A stretch of 64,000 nt of DNA from Pseudomonadota bacterium (GCA_029561145.1 JAKQJM010000061.1:1-64000), one strand, 5' to 3'. Numbered from the stretch's first letter, positions 7,901 to 17,012 are shown. A program made the numbers and translations. The notes: generated by a model from the letters alone, not told the origin.

Positions 7901-8089
7901 ATCAATCCCGGCCCAGGCAGCGTGATCTACCGGGGCCTCGCCGCGGTCATCGTCGGTGGCGTCATCGTGTCGATGGTGTTCTCGCTGCTGCTGTTGCCAA
8001 GCCTGATGCGCCTGATGGCTGGACGACGCGAACAATCCGCGCGGAACGAAACCCCGCACGGCACGGTCGATGTCCCGCGCGCCGCTTGA
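4985..8089 (+). CDS. RND-family efflux transporter permease
   Basis: This 1034-residue inner-membrane proton-driven pump has the RND plan: TM1 (IRNPIAVGVVVLLICLFGAM), a porter domain, TM2-7, a second porter domain and TM8-12. The start is the ATG with GGAGG a few bases upstream; the frame is open further upstream but non-homologous. In TM4 the usual Asp-Asp or Asp-Asn proton-relay pair is replaced by E405-G406 (GMVVEGAIVV), and TM10 has GIIVNHTILLVD. The order permease then adaptor is the reverse of most operons, and no TolC-type channel gene is nearby. Substrate unknown. Confidence 0.92.
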   Translation: MRLIQASIRNPIAVGVVVLLICLFGAMSLGRLPLQLFPDIDRPNISIFTGWRAASPEETEAELLEPQEQVLQGLPGVEEIEGNANTGGSFINLTFAIGTDMRSALIDVIGRMNRVRSQPQDADRPIIQLGGGQNDSNDSLSWFFVQLLPGTKGPIEDYRSYIEDVIKPRIESVPGVASVNVNSGPPDDIRITVDLAKAAAFGVGIPDIAQRAVRATDVSAGQIGVGRQQYTLRFTGRYKPEELGDLVLAWRDGRPIKLGDVATIEKRPPEQQFFVYQNGNPAIGLQVLRSPGANVLGTLEQVKTVVAELREGALKSRGLGIEQSYDSSLFIHRAVNLLTENLVIGALLALICVWWFMRDWRATLLIATAIPVCLLATFGALDLGGRTLNVISLAGLAFAVGMVVEGAIVVSGNIIRLKESGMTPVEAAQTGTREVVPALVASTITTIAVFLPVLFLRDVEGQIFADLALTISIAVALSIVVAITVLPAAAGGWLKAKKLKSGYGDGWPALTALILRWTDNRTKQLGWIMGLLVLPLVACWIFLPKLDYLPPVKRAAIDAFFSFPPGMSPEVVNREIGDKLIARLQPYMKGEKQPQLKNYYIWLWPGGGTIGARVVDETRIGELETIMRDEITKGFPDTRAFATEGELFGGVGGSARSVAIHLQSDDTKALDRVAEEGRVLLEAKFPGANVQANPNTDQNSLELRAIPDDRRIAEAGWDRAAVGTIVRTLGDGAWLGEYFDGQNRLPIILRADRRETAEALAEAPLVTPNGQVIPLGDVIRLEKALGPGQIRRLDHRRTVTLTMDPPPTLSLEDALATLQNEVVPVLREKLPADANIRLAGSADRLQSISATMAKNFVLALFVLFLLMAAMFRSLRDSLVVVLTVPVALIGGVIGLRILGLIAFQPLDLLTMIGFIMMVGIIVNHTILLVDRTRVAQDQGFDLESSIGQALNQRLRAIIASTLTGALGALPMAINPGPGSVIYRGLAAVIVGGVIVSMVFSLLLLPSLMRLMAGRREQSARNETPHGTVDVPRAA

Positions 8090-8110
8090 GCCTGATCATC
8101 GGAGACCACC

Positions 8111-9211
8111 ATGCCTGCCCCGACACTGACCCGATCCGCATTGCCGATCCTGTTTCTGCTGTTTTTCAGCACGTCGATCCATGCGCAGGGGTCGACGCCC
8201 CCGGCACCGATGGTCGAGGTCGCCCAAGCCAGTCTGATGCCGATCGCGCCGCAGCGCTGGGTGCCGGGCAGTGTGGTCAGCCGTGATGATGCGCGGTTGG
8301 CGACGAGCGCATCGGGGCGACTCGAATTCGTCGCGGAAGTCGGCACCGTCCTGAAGGCCGGAGAAATGGTCGCCCGACTCGAAGACCGGGCGGCCCGCCT
8401 GCATCTCGAAGACGCGCAAAGCGAAGTGGCCAAGATCAAGGCACAGCGGGAGCTGGCACAGCGGCAAAGCGATCGGCTGCAATCGCTCGTTGCGAGCAAC
8501 AGCATTGCCGCCAACCAGCTCGACGAAGCACGAGCGCAGGTCAGCCAGCTGGTTGCCCAGCAGCGCCAGGCCGAGGTCCGCGTGCATACCGCGAGATATG
8601 AGCTCGACCAGACCCGCGTGCTCGCCCCCTTCCCGGGCATCGTCACCGAGCGCCTGGCCCAGCGCGGCGAATATGCCGCGACCGGCACCGCGATCGCCCA
8701 CCTGGTCGATACGTCCAACCTCGAAGCACGCGTCCTTGCGCCTTTGGCCCTCGCATCGAGTGTCCGCGCCGGGATGGTGCTGCCGATTCGCGCAGGCAAC
8801 CGGACCTCGACCGAGCACGTGCGCACGGTCGTCAGCGTTGGCGATGAACGCTCCCGCCAGTTCGAGTTGCGCATCGCGCTCGGTGCTACCGAATTGCTGG
8901 TCGGCAATGCCGTTGAAGTCGCCCTGCCCGAGCGCGATGCCGAAAGCACGATGGCCGTTCCCCGCGACGCGCTGGTGCAACGCGCCGACGGCGCCTATGT
9001 GGTTCGCGTGCTTGCCGACGGATCGAGCGAACGCATAACCGTGCAGGTGGGCGCAAGCGACGGGCAGTACACCGCCGTCGACAGCGTGCTCAAGGCGGGC
9101 GACAAGGTGGTCGTGCGCGGTGCCGAGCGCCTCAGCGATGGCCAGAAGGTACAGATTGCCGCCAGTACGACGCCAACCGGCGGAAGCAGCCGTGGCAGTG
9201 CGACACGATAG
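8111..9211 (+). CDS. RND efflux periplasmic adaptor (membrane fusion protein)
   Basis: This 366-residue protein has a signal peptide (cleavage about residue 25, IHA|QG), a biotinyl-lipoyl-like half (ASGRLEFVAEVGTVLKAGEMVARLED), a coiled-coil hairpin (about 95-160, rich in Q, A and E), the second lipoyl half (VLAPFPGIVTERLAQRGEYA) and beta-barrel and membrane-proximal domains. It would link the permease, 21 bases upstream in the same operon, to an outer-membrane channel encoded elsewhere. There is no N-terminal lipoprotein cysteine, so it is probably a soluble periplasmic adaptor. Confidence 0.92.
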   Translation: MPAPTLTRSALPILFLLFFSTSIHAQGSTPPAPMVEVAQASLMPIAPQRWVPGSVVSRDDARLATSASGRLEFVAEVGTVLKAGEMVARLEDRAARLHLEDAQSEVAKIKAQRELAQRQSDRLQSLVASNSIAANQLDEARAQVSQLVAQQRQAEVRVHTARYELDQTRVLAPFPGIVTERLAQRGEYAATGTAIAHLVDTSNLEARVLAPLALASSVRAGMVLPIRAGNRTSTEHVRTVVSVGDERSRQFELRIALGATELLVGNAVEVALPERDAESTMAVPRDALVQRADGAYVVRVLADGSSERITVQVGASDGQYTAVDSVLKAGDKVVVRGAERLSDGQKVQIAASTTPTGGSSRGSATR

Positions 9212-9219
9212 TCACGCAA

Positions 9220-9302
9220 GTTCGCAGGCGAAGTCCTGCGAACCGACCGGGGAAGCGGGAATGCCATGCCACGATGTGCTCGGCACGAGGACATCGTGGC
9301 AT
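9220..9302. terminator. Paired hairpins between convergent genes
   Basis: There are two perfect inverted repeats: GTTCGCAGG/CCTGCGAAC (9220-9243) and ATGCCACGATGT/ACATCGTGGCAT (9266-9302, 13-base loop). They lie between the convergent adaptor and ppnN genes, where transcription from both sides should stop. No clear T-run follows, so a role in termination or mRNA 3'-end protection is inferred. Confidence 0.5.
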
Positions 9303-9353
9303 TCATTTCGTCGCACGCCGTTGTTGGATGAACCTGCGGCGCCGCGACAGCGT

Positions 9354-10751
9354 TCAGTCCCTCATCACGCGGTAACAGGGAACATACGAGGCGCCGCCAG
9401 GCAATTTCATTCGCTGCTGGGCGACGAAACTGGCCAGCAGTTCGTCGAGGGCTTGCATGATTGCCGCGTCGCCGCGGATCAGGAAGGGACCGTGCTGCTC
9501 GATCGCGCGCATGCCCTCGATCTTCACGTTGCCGGCGACAATTCCGGAGAATGCGCGACGCAGGTCGGCCGCGAAAAGGTGCTGTGGCTGCTCCCGATGA
9601 AGGTTCAGTCCCGCCATCGCTGCGTGGGTCGGGTGGAACGGATGCTGCAATGCTTCATCAATACGGATTGACCAGTTGAAGAAGAACGCATCGCTATTGT
9701 CCAGGCGATACTTGCGCACCCGCTCCACACCCTTGGCGGCCTGTCGCGCGACCTGCGTCGGATCATCGACGATGATCTGGTAGAAGCGGGCGACCTCATC
9801 GCCGAGCGCAAGGCGCAGAAAACGGTCGATCTGCTCGAAATAGGCAACCGATTCTCGCGGCCCGGTGAAGATCAACGGATAAGGAACATCGATGTTGACG
9901 GGATTGAGGAGGATGCCGAGCAGATAGAGAATCTCCTCGGCAGTGCCGACGCCGCCAGGAAACACGATGATCGCGTGCGCGGTACGCACGAACGCTTCAA
10001 GTCGCTTCTCGATGTCCGGCATGATGACCAGATTGTTGACGATCGGATTCGGAGACTCGGCTGCAATGATGCCGGGCTCGGTGATGCCGATATAACGGTT
10101 CTTGCGGCGGCGCTGCTTGGCGTGGGCGATCGTTGCGCCTTTCATCGGCCCCTTCATCGCACCCGGGCCGCATCCGGTGCAGATGTCGACATCACGCAAA
10201 CCCAACTGGTAGCCGACCAGCTTGGTGTAGTCGTATTCGTTGCGCGAAATCGAATGCCCGCCCCAGCACACGACCAGGTTGGGATCAACATTCGGGCGCA
10301 GCACGCGAGCGTTGCGCAGTATGTCGAATACGGCGTGGGTGATGCCTTCCGAGGTTTCCAGATCGAAGCTGCCACCTTCGAGTTGGGTGGCGATATAGAC
10401 GATGTCGCGGACGACCGCGAACAGCAATTCGTTGATGCCCCGGATGATCTTGCCATCGACGAAGGCATGCGCCGGCGCATGGGTCAGTTCGAGCTGCACG
10501 CCGCGATCCTGCTGGAGTACCTCGATCTCGAAATCCGCATACAGCTCGACAGCTGCGCGCGGATCATCGGTGATGAGGCCTTGGGTCAGCACGGCGAGCG
10601 CACAACTGCGCAGCAGTTGATGCAAGCCGCCTGCACTGGCGTCGCGCAGGCGTGCGACCTCCCGGCGCGACAGGACGTCGAGGCCGGCCGCCGGAGCGAT
10701 GCGCGCGCTGACGGTCGCAGGCGGGGCGGAGGATTGGCGGGTTTGGTTCAT
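9354..10751 (-). CDS. ppnN: Nucleotide 5'-monophosphate nucleosidase PpnN (YgdH)
   Basis: This 465-residue member of the LOG/PpnN family hydrolyses the N-glycosidic bond of nucleoside monophosphates, releasing base and ribose 5-phosphate; the E. coli enzyme is controlled by (p)ppGpp. The Rossmann LOG core carries CWGGHSIS, CTGCGPGAMKGPMKGA and the family's PGGVGTAEE motif. N- and C-terminal YgdH-type domains are also present, so it is the long form rather than a short LOG cytokinin enzyme. The start at MNQTRQ gives close to the E. coli length of 454; an upstream in-frame extension has no supporting features. Confidence 0.92.
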   Translation of the reverse strand: MNQTRQSSAPPATVSARIAPAAGLDVLSRREVARLRDASAGGLHQLLRSCALAVLTQGLITDDPRAAVELYADFEIEVLQQDRGVQLELTHAPAHAFVDGKIIRGINELLFAVVRDIVYIATQLEGGSFDLETSEGITHAVFDILRNARVLRPNVDPNLVVCWGGHSISRNEYDYTKLVGYQLGLRDVDICTGCGPGAMKGPMKGATIAHAKQRRRKNRYIGITEPGIIAAESPNPIVNNLVIMPDIEKRLEAFVRTAHAIIVFPGGVGTAEEILYLLGILLNPVNIDVPYPLIFTGPRESVAYFEQIDRFLRLALGDEVARFYQIIVDDPTQVARQAAKGVERVRKYRLDNSDAFFFNWSIRIDEALQHPFHPTHAAMAGLNLHREQPQHLFAADLRRAFSGIVAGNVKIEGMRAIEQHGPFLIRGDAAIMQALDELLASFVAQQRMKLPGGASYVPCYRVMRD

Positions 10752-10890
10752 GGTGTTCTCGTCTCTACTGCAAATCGACTCGCGCTCATATCGGCGAGTC
10801 GTTCCCGCGTCAATGCGGTCGACTAGCATCCGCGAACCGGGCTGATGCGGTCAATACACCGCCATCGGACTGGCCTGCTGGCCGACCCAC

Positions 10891-10920
10891 AAAAAAGCCG
10901 GCGCCCTTGCGGGCGCCGGC
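10891..10920 (-). terminator. Terminator of the TonB-dependent receptor gene
   Basis: GCCGGCGCCC and GGGCGCCGGC form a 10-bp stem with a 4-base loop, followed on the minus strand by six T. It lies 30 bases after the receptor stop codon. Confidence 0.9.
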
Positions 10921-10949
10921 TGCATGTCGCAACTACGTGGATGCGTAGA

Positions 10950-13900
10950 TTAGAACTTGTAACGGAAGGTTGCCTGCACAGACCAGCGCGAAACACCGGT
11001 GTTCACGCCATCGCCGTTAACTTCCTGGATGCTCGAGCTGTCCGCACCGTTGAATCGGTAGACGTACTTGCCCGTTTCCGGATCGATACCGGCGAAGTTG
11101 ACGATTCGACGGGTCGAGAAGAAGCCGTAGTCGTCGATCTGTCCCCAGTTCTTGTCGAACAGATTGCCGATATTCATGATGTCGAGCGTGAATTCGGCCT
11201 TGTGTCCGTCCATGAAGCCCGGGATTTCCTGGGTCAGACGCACATCGAAGTTGTGCATGAACTTGGCGGTTAGCGCGTTGGCCGGGGCCACGCGACCGCG
11301 ATACTTGCCGATTTCCGGATGTGCATCGAGATAGGCAAAGAACGCTTGTTCTTCGGCCGCATTCCCGAACACGACATCACCCGGGCCGGACGGCACGTAG
11401 AACAGGTCGTTGGCGCTGCGGCTGTCGCCATTGGCATCGTTGAAGTAGACGAGGCTGTACGGGCGACCGGTACGACCTTCGTAGACCAGCGATGCGGAAG
11501 TCTTGTTGTCACCGAAGAACTTCCACTCCTTGGTCAGGATGCCCGTGAAACGGTGCTTGAACGCGTAACGCGAATCGTAGGCCACGTTTTCATTGGCGGT
11601 ATAGATCGGGTTGTTGTTCCAGTTCGAGGTGTTCTGCGAGCTGGTCGCCGAACTCACCTCGGTGGCTTCGGTATGCGTGTAGCCCGCCAGCCATGACCAA
11701 CCGTTGTCGGACATCGGCTTGGCCAGGCTCAGCGTGATCTGGTTGCCGCCACCCTTGTCGGTGTTGCGGATCAGGATCACGTCGCCGATATCGTTCGGGC
11801 GGTTCGCGCGTGCGGTGACGCCACGACCCGAGATCGGCGCAGTCGCCCCCCAGTTGGCCGGATTCAAGCCTGCCTGGTTGTAGTACAGCGGGCGTCCGTC
11901 CTGCGTGACCGCGGTCGGATCACCGAGATCGAGACGATTGAAATAGATGCCGTCCTTGTTCCAGAACGACAGCACTTCGACGGACGCAACGATGCCTGCC
12001 CACGGCAATTCGTGATCAAGTGCGACGTTCGCCTTCCATACCGACGGCAACTTGAAGCCAGGCTCGATGATATCGACGTTCTGTCGACCGCTGACCGAGA
12101 AGCCCGAGGTCGGCTGGTTGTTCGGATCCGGGTTGAAGATCGGCCCGATGCCACCGTTGACGCTGGAACTGTATTCGACATAGTTCAAGCCGGTGTTCTG
12201 GTAGGCGCCGGCCAGCCAGACGTTCGGCGGCGAGCCCATGAACAGGCCGAATCCACCACGGACCTGGGTCGGACGCTCGGTCTCGATGTTGTAGTTGAAG
12301 CCGAAGCGGGGCTGCACGATCGAACTGGTCGGAACGTTCGTGTTGTCGAAGCCGTAGAGTTCTTCGATGCGTGCGTTGTAGATCGGCGAATCCGGGAAGT
12401 CCGGCGTATCAACGCGAACGCCATAGGTCAGGTTCAGGTTGTAGGTCGCCGCCCAGCTGTCCTGCAGGAACGTGCCGGTATTCGTGATTTCGTACTGTGC
12501 AGGAATGTCCGCGTAGCTTCCGCCTGCGCGCGGCGCGCGATAATCGTACTGACGCGGATTGCCGGCGATGAAGTCCTCCAGGCTGCCAAAGCGGTAGGTA
12601 CCGTTCTGGTTGCGACCGTAGTAGTTGAAGATGTCGTTGTTCGACCAGTCAACGCCGAACTTGACCGTGTGATCGCCGAGGAACAGGTTGCCGGCGGCAA
12701 ACAGGCTCTTTTCCTTGGTGTTGATCACGTTGACATGGCGGTTCTGCTCGGTGCCGAGGAATACGGCATCGTTGCCGAAGTCAATGCGGATCTGCGGCAG
12801 GAACGAGGTCGGCTGGGCAACCGCGTCATACACACGATACGAAGCCTTCAACTCCGTCGAGAAACTGTCGTTCCAGTCGCTGAACAACTCGCCGACGTAG
12901 CTCTCGAACGTCTTGTTCTGGTTGTACCAGTGGGTGTCGAGTGAAACCGACGTGTTGTTGAAGTTGGGGATCTTGGCGACATCCTGCGCAAGCTTGCTGT
13001 AGCGGAAGCTTGCGCGGTGATTTTCATTGATGTTCCAGTCGATCTTGGCGGCGTATTCCTCGATGTCCGTGCCGAGCGAACTCGCACCGTCCAGCGATCC
13101 GGCATTGAAGCCCCAGACGTTCTGCGCGGCCGCCTGGATTGCGGAGATGTCCGCATCGGTGATGCGGCCAAGCCCGTAAGGCGAATTGAGGATGTCCGCA
13201 CCGGGCGCGGCGCGCTTGAACTTCTCGTAGTTGACGAAGAAGAACAGCGTGTCCTTGATCAGCGGACCGCCGAAGGTCAGACCGTAGGTCTTTTCGTCCT
13301 GGAAACCGGTGAAGTCCTTGCCGTTGCGATCGTCGCCAACCATGTTGTCGTTGCGATAGACACCATAGACGCTGCCGTGGAATTCATTCGTGCCGGACTT
13401 GGTCACCGCGTTGACGACCGCACCGGAGCCACCCGACGTGGTCACGTCGTAGTTGGCGAGGCCGATGTTGATTTCCTCGATTGCGTCCATCGATACCGGC
13501 TGGCGCTCGGTCGGGAAGTTGTTGCCCTCAAGGCCGAACGGATCATTCGTCGCGACACCGTCGATGCGGATCGCATTGAAACGCGTGTTCTGGCCACCGG
13601 CCGAAATCGCCCCGTCGGCCTTGCTGACCTGGGCGATGCGTGGATCAAGACGGATGTAGTCCTGGATGTTGCGGCCAATCGAAGGCAGTTCCTGGATCTG
13701 CTGGTTCGAGATATTGGTTCCGGTGCCCATCTTTTCGGAACTGAAAATCGAGTTCGCGGTACCGGTCACCTGGATCGTGTCGAGGCTTTCGGCCGGAATC
13801 AGGCTGGCACTGATCGTGTTGGCATCGCCAATCTGCAGGTAGACGTTTTCGCGCGTTTCAGTCTGTCCGTCCTTGGTCACCGTGATCGTGTACGGTCCAC

Positions 13901-14132
13901 CGACGCGCAAGCCTCGCGCGGCGTAGCGACCCGACGCATCGGTCGTCGCGTGACTGACCGTGCCGGATGTGCTGTGAGTGATCGTAACTTCCGCGCCCGA
14001 TGCCGGTTTGCCCTGCGCGTCGGTGATCGTGCCGCCGAGATTTGCCGACGTGCTCTGCGCATAGGCGCCCGACACGGCAAACAACGAAGAAAGCATCAAC
14101 GGCAACAGCCGCATCGTCAATCGCTTGTTCAT
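10950..14132 (-). CDS. TonB-dependent receptor, Oar-like, with carboxypeptidase-regulatory domain
   Basis: This 1060-residue outer-membrane protein begins with a signal peptide (MNKRLTMRLLPLMLSSLFAV..AYA|Q). A CarboxypepD_reg/Ig-like domain follows (about 28-110, GGTITDAQGKPASGAEVTI), then a plug (SIGRNIQDYIRLDPRI, FNAIRIDGV) and a large beta-barrel ending in aromatic F (FRYKF), as expected for BAM insertion. It has the Oar plan rather than a siderophore receptor plan, so the ligand is uncertain (peptide or protein fragments in relatives). The start with AAGG upstream is chosen over an upstream in-frame GTG/ATG. It is monocistronic, with its own terminator. Confidence 0.92.
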   Translation of the reverse strand: MNKRLTMRLLPLMLSSLFAVSGAYAQSTSANLGGTITDAQGKPASGAEVTITHSTSGTVSHATTDASGRYAARGLRVGGPYTITVTKDGQTETRENVYLQIGDANTISASLIPAESLDTIQVTGTANSIFSSEKMGTGTNISNQQIQELPSIGRNIQDYIRLDPRIAQVSKADGAISAGGQNTRFNAIRIDGVATNDPFGLEGNNFPTERQPVSMDAIEEINIGLANYDVTTSGGSGAVVNAVTKSGTNEFHGSVYGVYRNDNMVGDDRNGKDFTGFQDEKTYGLTFGGPLIKDTLFFFVNYEKFKRAAPGADILNSPYGLGRITDADISAIQAAAQNVWGFNAGSLDGASSLGTDIEEYAAKIDWNINENHRASFRYSKLAQDVAKIPNFNNTSVSLDTHWYNQNKTFESYVGELFSDWNDSFSTELKASYRVYDAVAQPTSFLPQIRIDFGNDAVFLGTEQNRHVNVINTKEKSLFAAGNLFLGDHTVKFGVDWSNNDIFNYYGRNQNGTYRFGSLEDFIAGNPRQYDYRAPRAGGSYADIPAQYEITNTGTFLQDSWAATYNLNLTYGVRVDTPDFPDSPIYNARIEELYGFDNTNVPTSSIVQPRFGFNYNIETERPTQVRGGFGLFMGSPPNVWLAGAYQNTGLNYVEYSSSVNGGIGPIFNPDPNNQPTSGFSVSGRQNVDIIEPGFKLPSVWKANVALDHELPWAGIVASVEVLSFWNKDGIYFNRLDLGDPTAVTQDGRPLYYNQAGLNPANWGATAPISGRGVTARANRPNDIGDVILIRNTDKGGGNQITLSLAKPMSDNGWSWLAGYTHTEATEVSSATSSQNTSNWNNNPIYTANENVAYDSRYAFKHRFTGILTKEWKFFGDNKTSASLVYEGRTGRPYSLVYFNDANGDSRSANDLFYVPSGPGDVVFGNAAEEQAFFAYLDAHPEIGKYRGRVAPANALTAKFMHNFDVRLTQEIPGFMDGHKAEFTLDIMNIGNLFDKNWGQIDDYGFFSTRRIVNFAGIDPETGKYVYRFNGADSSSIQEVNGDGVNTGVSRWSVQATFRYKF

Positions 14133-14491
14133 TACACCCTTCCTCTCGATTGTTTTGAAACAGATTTCGGACAAAACCGCTTGGCTCGCGCTAGCGCGAT
14201 GGACGTGAAAAAAGAACCCCTGGAGCTGCAGCGTGGCTGATGCTTTTCATGCGCCGCCGCTTCTCGATCAGCGAAACAGCGGGAAATTAACCGCAGTTTA
14301 ACCCGACTGGATGACAGATTTCTAACAGAACAGCATTCCGATGACGGGACATCGAAGCCCCCTATCGGCAAGCCCTGCCACCCTGCGACCCGGTGTCGGG
14401 CGCAGACCAGGGCATGAAATGGTCACTTCCGGATCAAAAAAGCAGCCGATCATCATGGGCTTGGCGAAGCTTCCTGAGAATGCAGCTCAAT
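14133..14491. other. Leader/promoter region of the TonB-dependent receptor, no gene
   Basis: The 359 bp lie between the marC stop and the receptor start. The part near the receptor is AT-richer (14280-14330) and should hold its promoter and a roughly 100-base leader. A T6 tract after a weak AGCC/GGCT stem (about 14435-14475, minus strand) may end the grxD-SDR-marC transcript. I see no coding sequence and no riboswitch that I recognise. Confidence 0.45.
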
Positions 14492-15085
14492 TCAGGAAAT
14501 CGGTCGCACGTAGGCAACGACGCCGTCGAGGAACATCTGCACCGAAAGAGCGACCAGCAACATGCCCATCAGGCGCTCGAGCGCGACCAGGACGCTGTGG
14601 CCCAGCCATCGATAGAGGTAGGTCGATGAAATCAGGATCACGGAAGTCGCCAGCCATGCAAGAAACAAGGCGATGCTCCAGTCCACCGTTCTGCCCGGGC
14701 TGCTGTTGGCAAGCAGCATGACAGCCGCCATCGTCGACGGTCCCGCCACCGCGGGGATCGCCATTGGAACGATGAACGGCTCGGCGTCCACATCGCCTCC
14801 GAAGATTCCGTCCTTGGGCGGGAAGATCATGCGGATGCCGATCAGGAACAGGATGATGCCTCCGGCGATGCTGACCGACTCGGCCTTGATCTGCAGCGCA
14901 TCGAGCAGGTATTTGCCGCTGAACAGGAACGCGAACAGGACCACGAGGGCGATCAGCAGTTCGCGAACCAGGACGAGGCGCCTGCGCTGCGGAGCCACAT
15001 GCTTGAGCAGGCTCAGGAACAAAGGGATGTTGCCGAGCGGATCCATGATCAGGAACAACAGGATTCCGGCGGAAAGAGTGCTCAT
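14492..15085 (-). CDS. MarC/YhgN-family integral membrane protein
   Basis: This 197-residue, six-TM protein of the MarC family has the characteristic start LFLIMDPLGNIPLFLSLL and the central IAGGIILFLIGIRMIFP and VPMAIPAVAGPSTMAAVMLL segments. The family was once linked to multiple antibiotic resistance, but its transport function is not established. It is the third gene of the grxD-SDR-marC run, 12 bases after the SDR stop. Confidence 0.9.
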   Translation of the reverse strand: MSTLSAGILLFLIMDPLGNIPLFLSLLKHVAPQRRRLVLVRELLIALVVLFAFLFSGKYLLDALQIKAESVSIAGGIILFLIGIRMIFPPKDGIFGGDVDAEPFIVPMAIPAVAGPSTMAAVMLLANSSPGRTVDWSIALFLAWLATSVILISSTYLYRWLGHSVLVALERLMGMLLVALSVQMFLDGVVAYVRPIS

Positions 15086-15097
15086 CGGGATTCGACC

Positions 15098-15862
15098 TCA
15101 GCCTGTTGGACGAAGATCAAGCGTCATTCCGCGCAACTCGCGGGCATTGCCGGTCACGAGGAAAGCCACTGCAGCGGCGACCGGATCGGGTAGTTCGTGG
15201 TCGAGCGTGTTCTCGCCGAAATACGCCATCCGCCGCAGGGCGGTCCGCATCGGTGGCGGAACCAGCGCGTGTACACGCAACGGCCCGGCGTCCGATTCGT
15301 TGTGCAGGATCGACGCGTAGCCCGCCAGGGCGCATTTGGCCACGCCATATCCTCCCCAGTAGGCCTTGCCGACGCGCTGTGGATCGTCGAGGACGAAAAT
15401 GACGGAGGAATCTTCGCGATCGCGTAATAGCGGAAGGCAGGCCTGGGTCAGCAGGAACGGCGCATTGACATTGACCTGCTGGATCCTGAGCCAATCGATG
15501 GGCTTGACTTGATCGAGTGGGCGCAGACCGTCAAAAAGCACGGCCGCGTGGATGATGGCGTCGAGTCGACCGCACTGCAGGCGAATCGCTTCGGACAGGC
15601 TGGCATAGTCATCCGGCGTGGCTCCCTCGAAATCCATCGGATAGATCGCCGGTCGTGCCCCGCCGGCCATTTCGATCTCGTCGTAGAGGTCTTCGAGAGC
15701 GCGCACCTTGCGCCCAACCAGGACGACGCTCGCACCCGCCTTCGCGCAATTCAGTGCACACGCCCTTCCGAGCCCGCCGTTGGCGCCGGTGACGAGCACG
15801 ACACGATCACGCAAGGCGTGTTCGGAGGGGGCGGCCAGACTTGCACGCACCAGAGGAAGCAT
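15098..15862 (-). CDS. Short-chain dehydrogenase/reductase (YciK-like)
   Basis: This 254-residue cytosolic SDR has the NAD(P)-binding TGANGGLG motif near residue 25, a NAA-type position changed to HAAV, and the catalytic YxxxK as YGVAK. The layout resembles the YciK subgroup of oxidoreductases, whose substrate is unknown. It starts two bases after the grxD stop, so it is surely co-transcribed. Confidence 0.88.
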   Translation of the reverse strand: MLPLVRASLAAPSEHALRDRVVLVTGANGGLGRACALNCAKAGASVVLVGRKVRALEDLYDEIEMAGGARPAIYPMDFEGATPDDYASLSEAIRLQCGRLDAIIHAAVLFDGLRPLDQVKPIDWLRIQQVNVNAPFLLTQACLPLLRDREDSSVIFVLDDPQRVGKAYWGGYGVAKCALAGYASILHNESDAGPLRVHALVPPPMRTALRRMAYFGENTLDHELPDPVAAAVAFLVTGNARELRGMTLDLRPTG

Positions 15863-15864
15863 GC

Positions 15865-16185
15865 TCAGGAATCCTTGTGGACTTCGCGGACCATGCGCTC
15901 AAGCTCACCACTCTCGAAAAGTTCGAGGGCGATGTCGCAACCGCCGATCAGCTCGCCGGCAATGAAGAGCTGGGGAAACGTCGGCCAGTTGGAATAGCGC
16001 GGCAAGTTGGCCCTCACCTCCGGGTCATCAAGCACATTGATCGAGACGAACGTAGCACCAATGCTGCGCAGGGCCTTGGCAGTACGGCTGGAAAATCCGC
16101 ACATCGGAAACTGCGGCGTACCCTTCATGAAAAGGACGATCGGGGCTGATTCGACGGTGGACTTGATGCGTTCGATGATTTCCAT
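15865..16185 (-). CDS. grxD: Monothiol glutaredoxin Grx4
   Basis: This 106-residue CGFS-type glutaredoxin has MKGTPQFPMCGFS, the WPTFPQLFIAGELIGGCDI segment and a cis-Pro. These proteins bind [2Fe-2S] with glutathione and pass clusters to target proteins, with BolA as partner. The ATG preceding EIIERIKSTVE matches family length (about 105-115). It is the first gene of a three-gene operon, divergent from sodB, which is also connected with iron and oxidative stress. Confidence 0.95.
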   Translation of the reverse strand: MEIIERIKSTVESAPIVLFMKGTPQFPMCGFSSRTAKALRSIGATFVSINVLDDPEVRANLPRYSNWPTFPQLFIAGELIGGCDIALELFESGELERMVREVHKDS

Positions 16186-16433
16186 GGTTCTCTCGGGACA
16201 AGGCAGCCTGCCCCGTCGCGCCGAACCGGCGACCCGGGGCCAATCAGGTATTTTAGCAGGCAGATTTCGCTGCGGTTGATTTGCGATGCGACGCCTTAAT
16301 ATGCTGACGGGCTGACGAAGCTTCGGTTGCATTCCTGGCGACGCCCAGATTCACGCCCCCTGTGGCCACCCACTGCGAACATCGCACTTCTTCGCAACAG
16401 GCTTGTTTCACCACCATCGGTAAGGAGACATCC

Positions 16434-17012
16434 ATGGCTATCGAACTTCCCCCGCTTCCCTGGACACGAGACGCGCTCGTGCCGCACATCTCGGCCGAAA
16501 CGATCGACTTCCACTACGGCAAGCATCATCAGACCTACGTCACCAATCTCAACAACCAGATCGCCGGCACCGAGTTCGAGAACCTGTCTCTCGAGGAAAT
16601 CATCCGGAAGGCGTCGGGCGGCATGTTCAACAACGCCGCGCAGATCTGGAACCACACGTTCTACTGGAACTGCCTGGCGCCGAATGCTGGCGGCGAGCCT
16701 TCGGGGCGCCTTGCCGACGCGATCAACAAGGCGTTCGGCAGTTTCGCCAAGTTCAAGGAAGAGTTCACCAAGACTTCGGTCGGCACCTTCGGTTCGGGTT
16801 GGGGCTGGCTGGTGCAACGCCCGGATGGCGGACTGGCCCTGGCGAGCACATCGAATGCGGCGACCCCACTGACCGGCAGCGACCGCGCCCTGCTCACCTG
16901 CGATGTCTGGGAACACGCCTACTACATCGACTATCGCAATGCGCGCCCCAAGTACCTCGAAGCGTTCTGGAACCTGGTCAACTGGGAATTCGTCGAAAGC
17001 CGCATGGCTTGA
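16434..17012 (+). CDS. sodB: Iron superoxide dismutase
   Basis: This 192-residue cytoplasmic Fe-SOD has metal ligands in the usual places: His in HYGKHHQTY (H27), His in IWNHTFYWN, and Asp and His in [11 protein letters not shown]. The GSGWGWLV motif and length match E. coli SodB (193). AAGGAG lies 8-10 bases upstream of the ATG. It is probably transcribed alone. Confidence 0.96.
   Translation: MAIELPPLPWTRDALVPHISAETIDFHYGKHHQTYVTNLNNQIAGTEFENLSLEEIIRKASGGMFNNAAQIWNHTFYWNCLAPNAGGEPSGRLADAINKAFGSFAKFKEEFTKTSVGTFGSGWGWLVQRPDGGLALASTSNAATPLTGSDRALLTCDVWEHAYYIDYRNARPKYLEAFWNLVNWEFVESRMA

Noticed and set aside
12012-14240. Long plus-strand frames opposite the TonB-dependent receptor
   Set aside because: The receptor has a signal peptide, plug motifs, barrel end and terminator; the opposite frames have no domains.
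14335-14450. Possible riboswitch upstream of the TonB-dependent receptor
   Set aside because: GC-rich segments with partial pairing are present, but I could not fit them to any riboswitch consensus I know.
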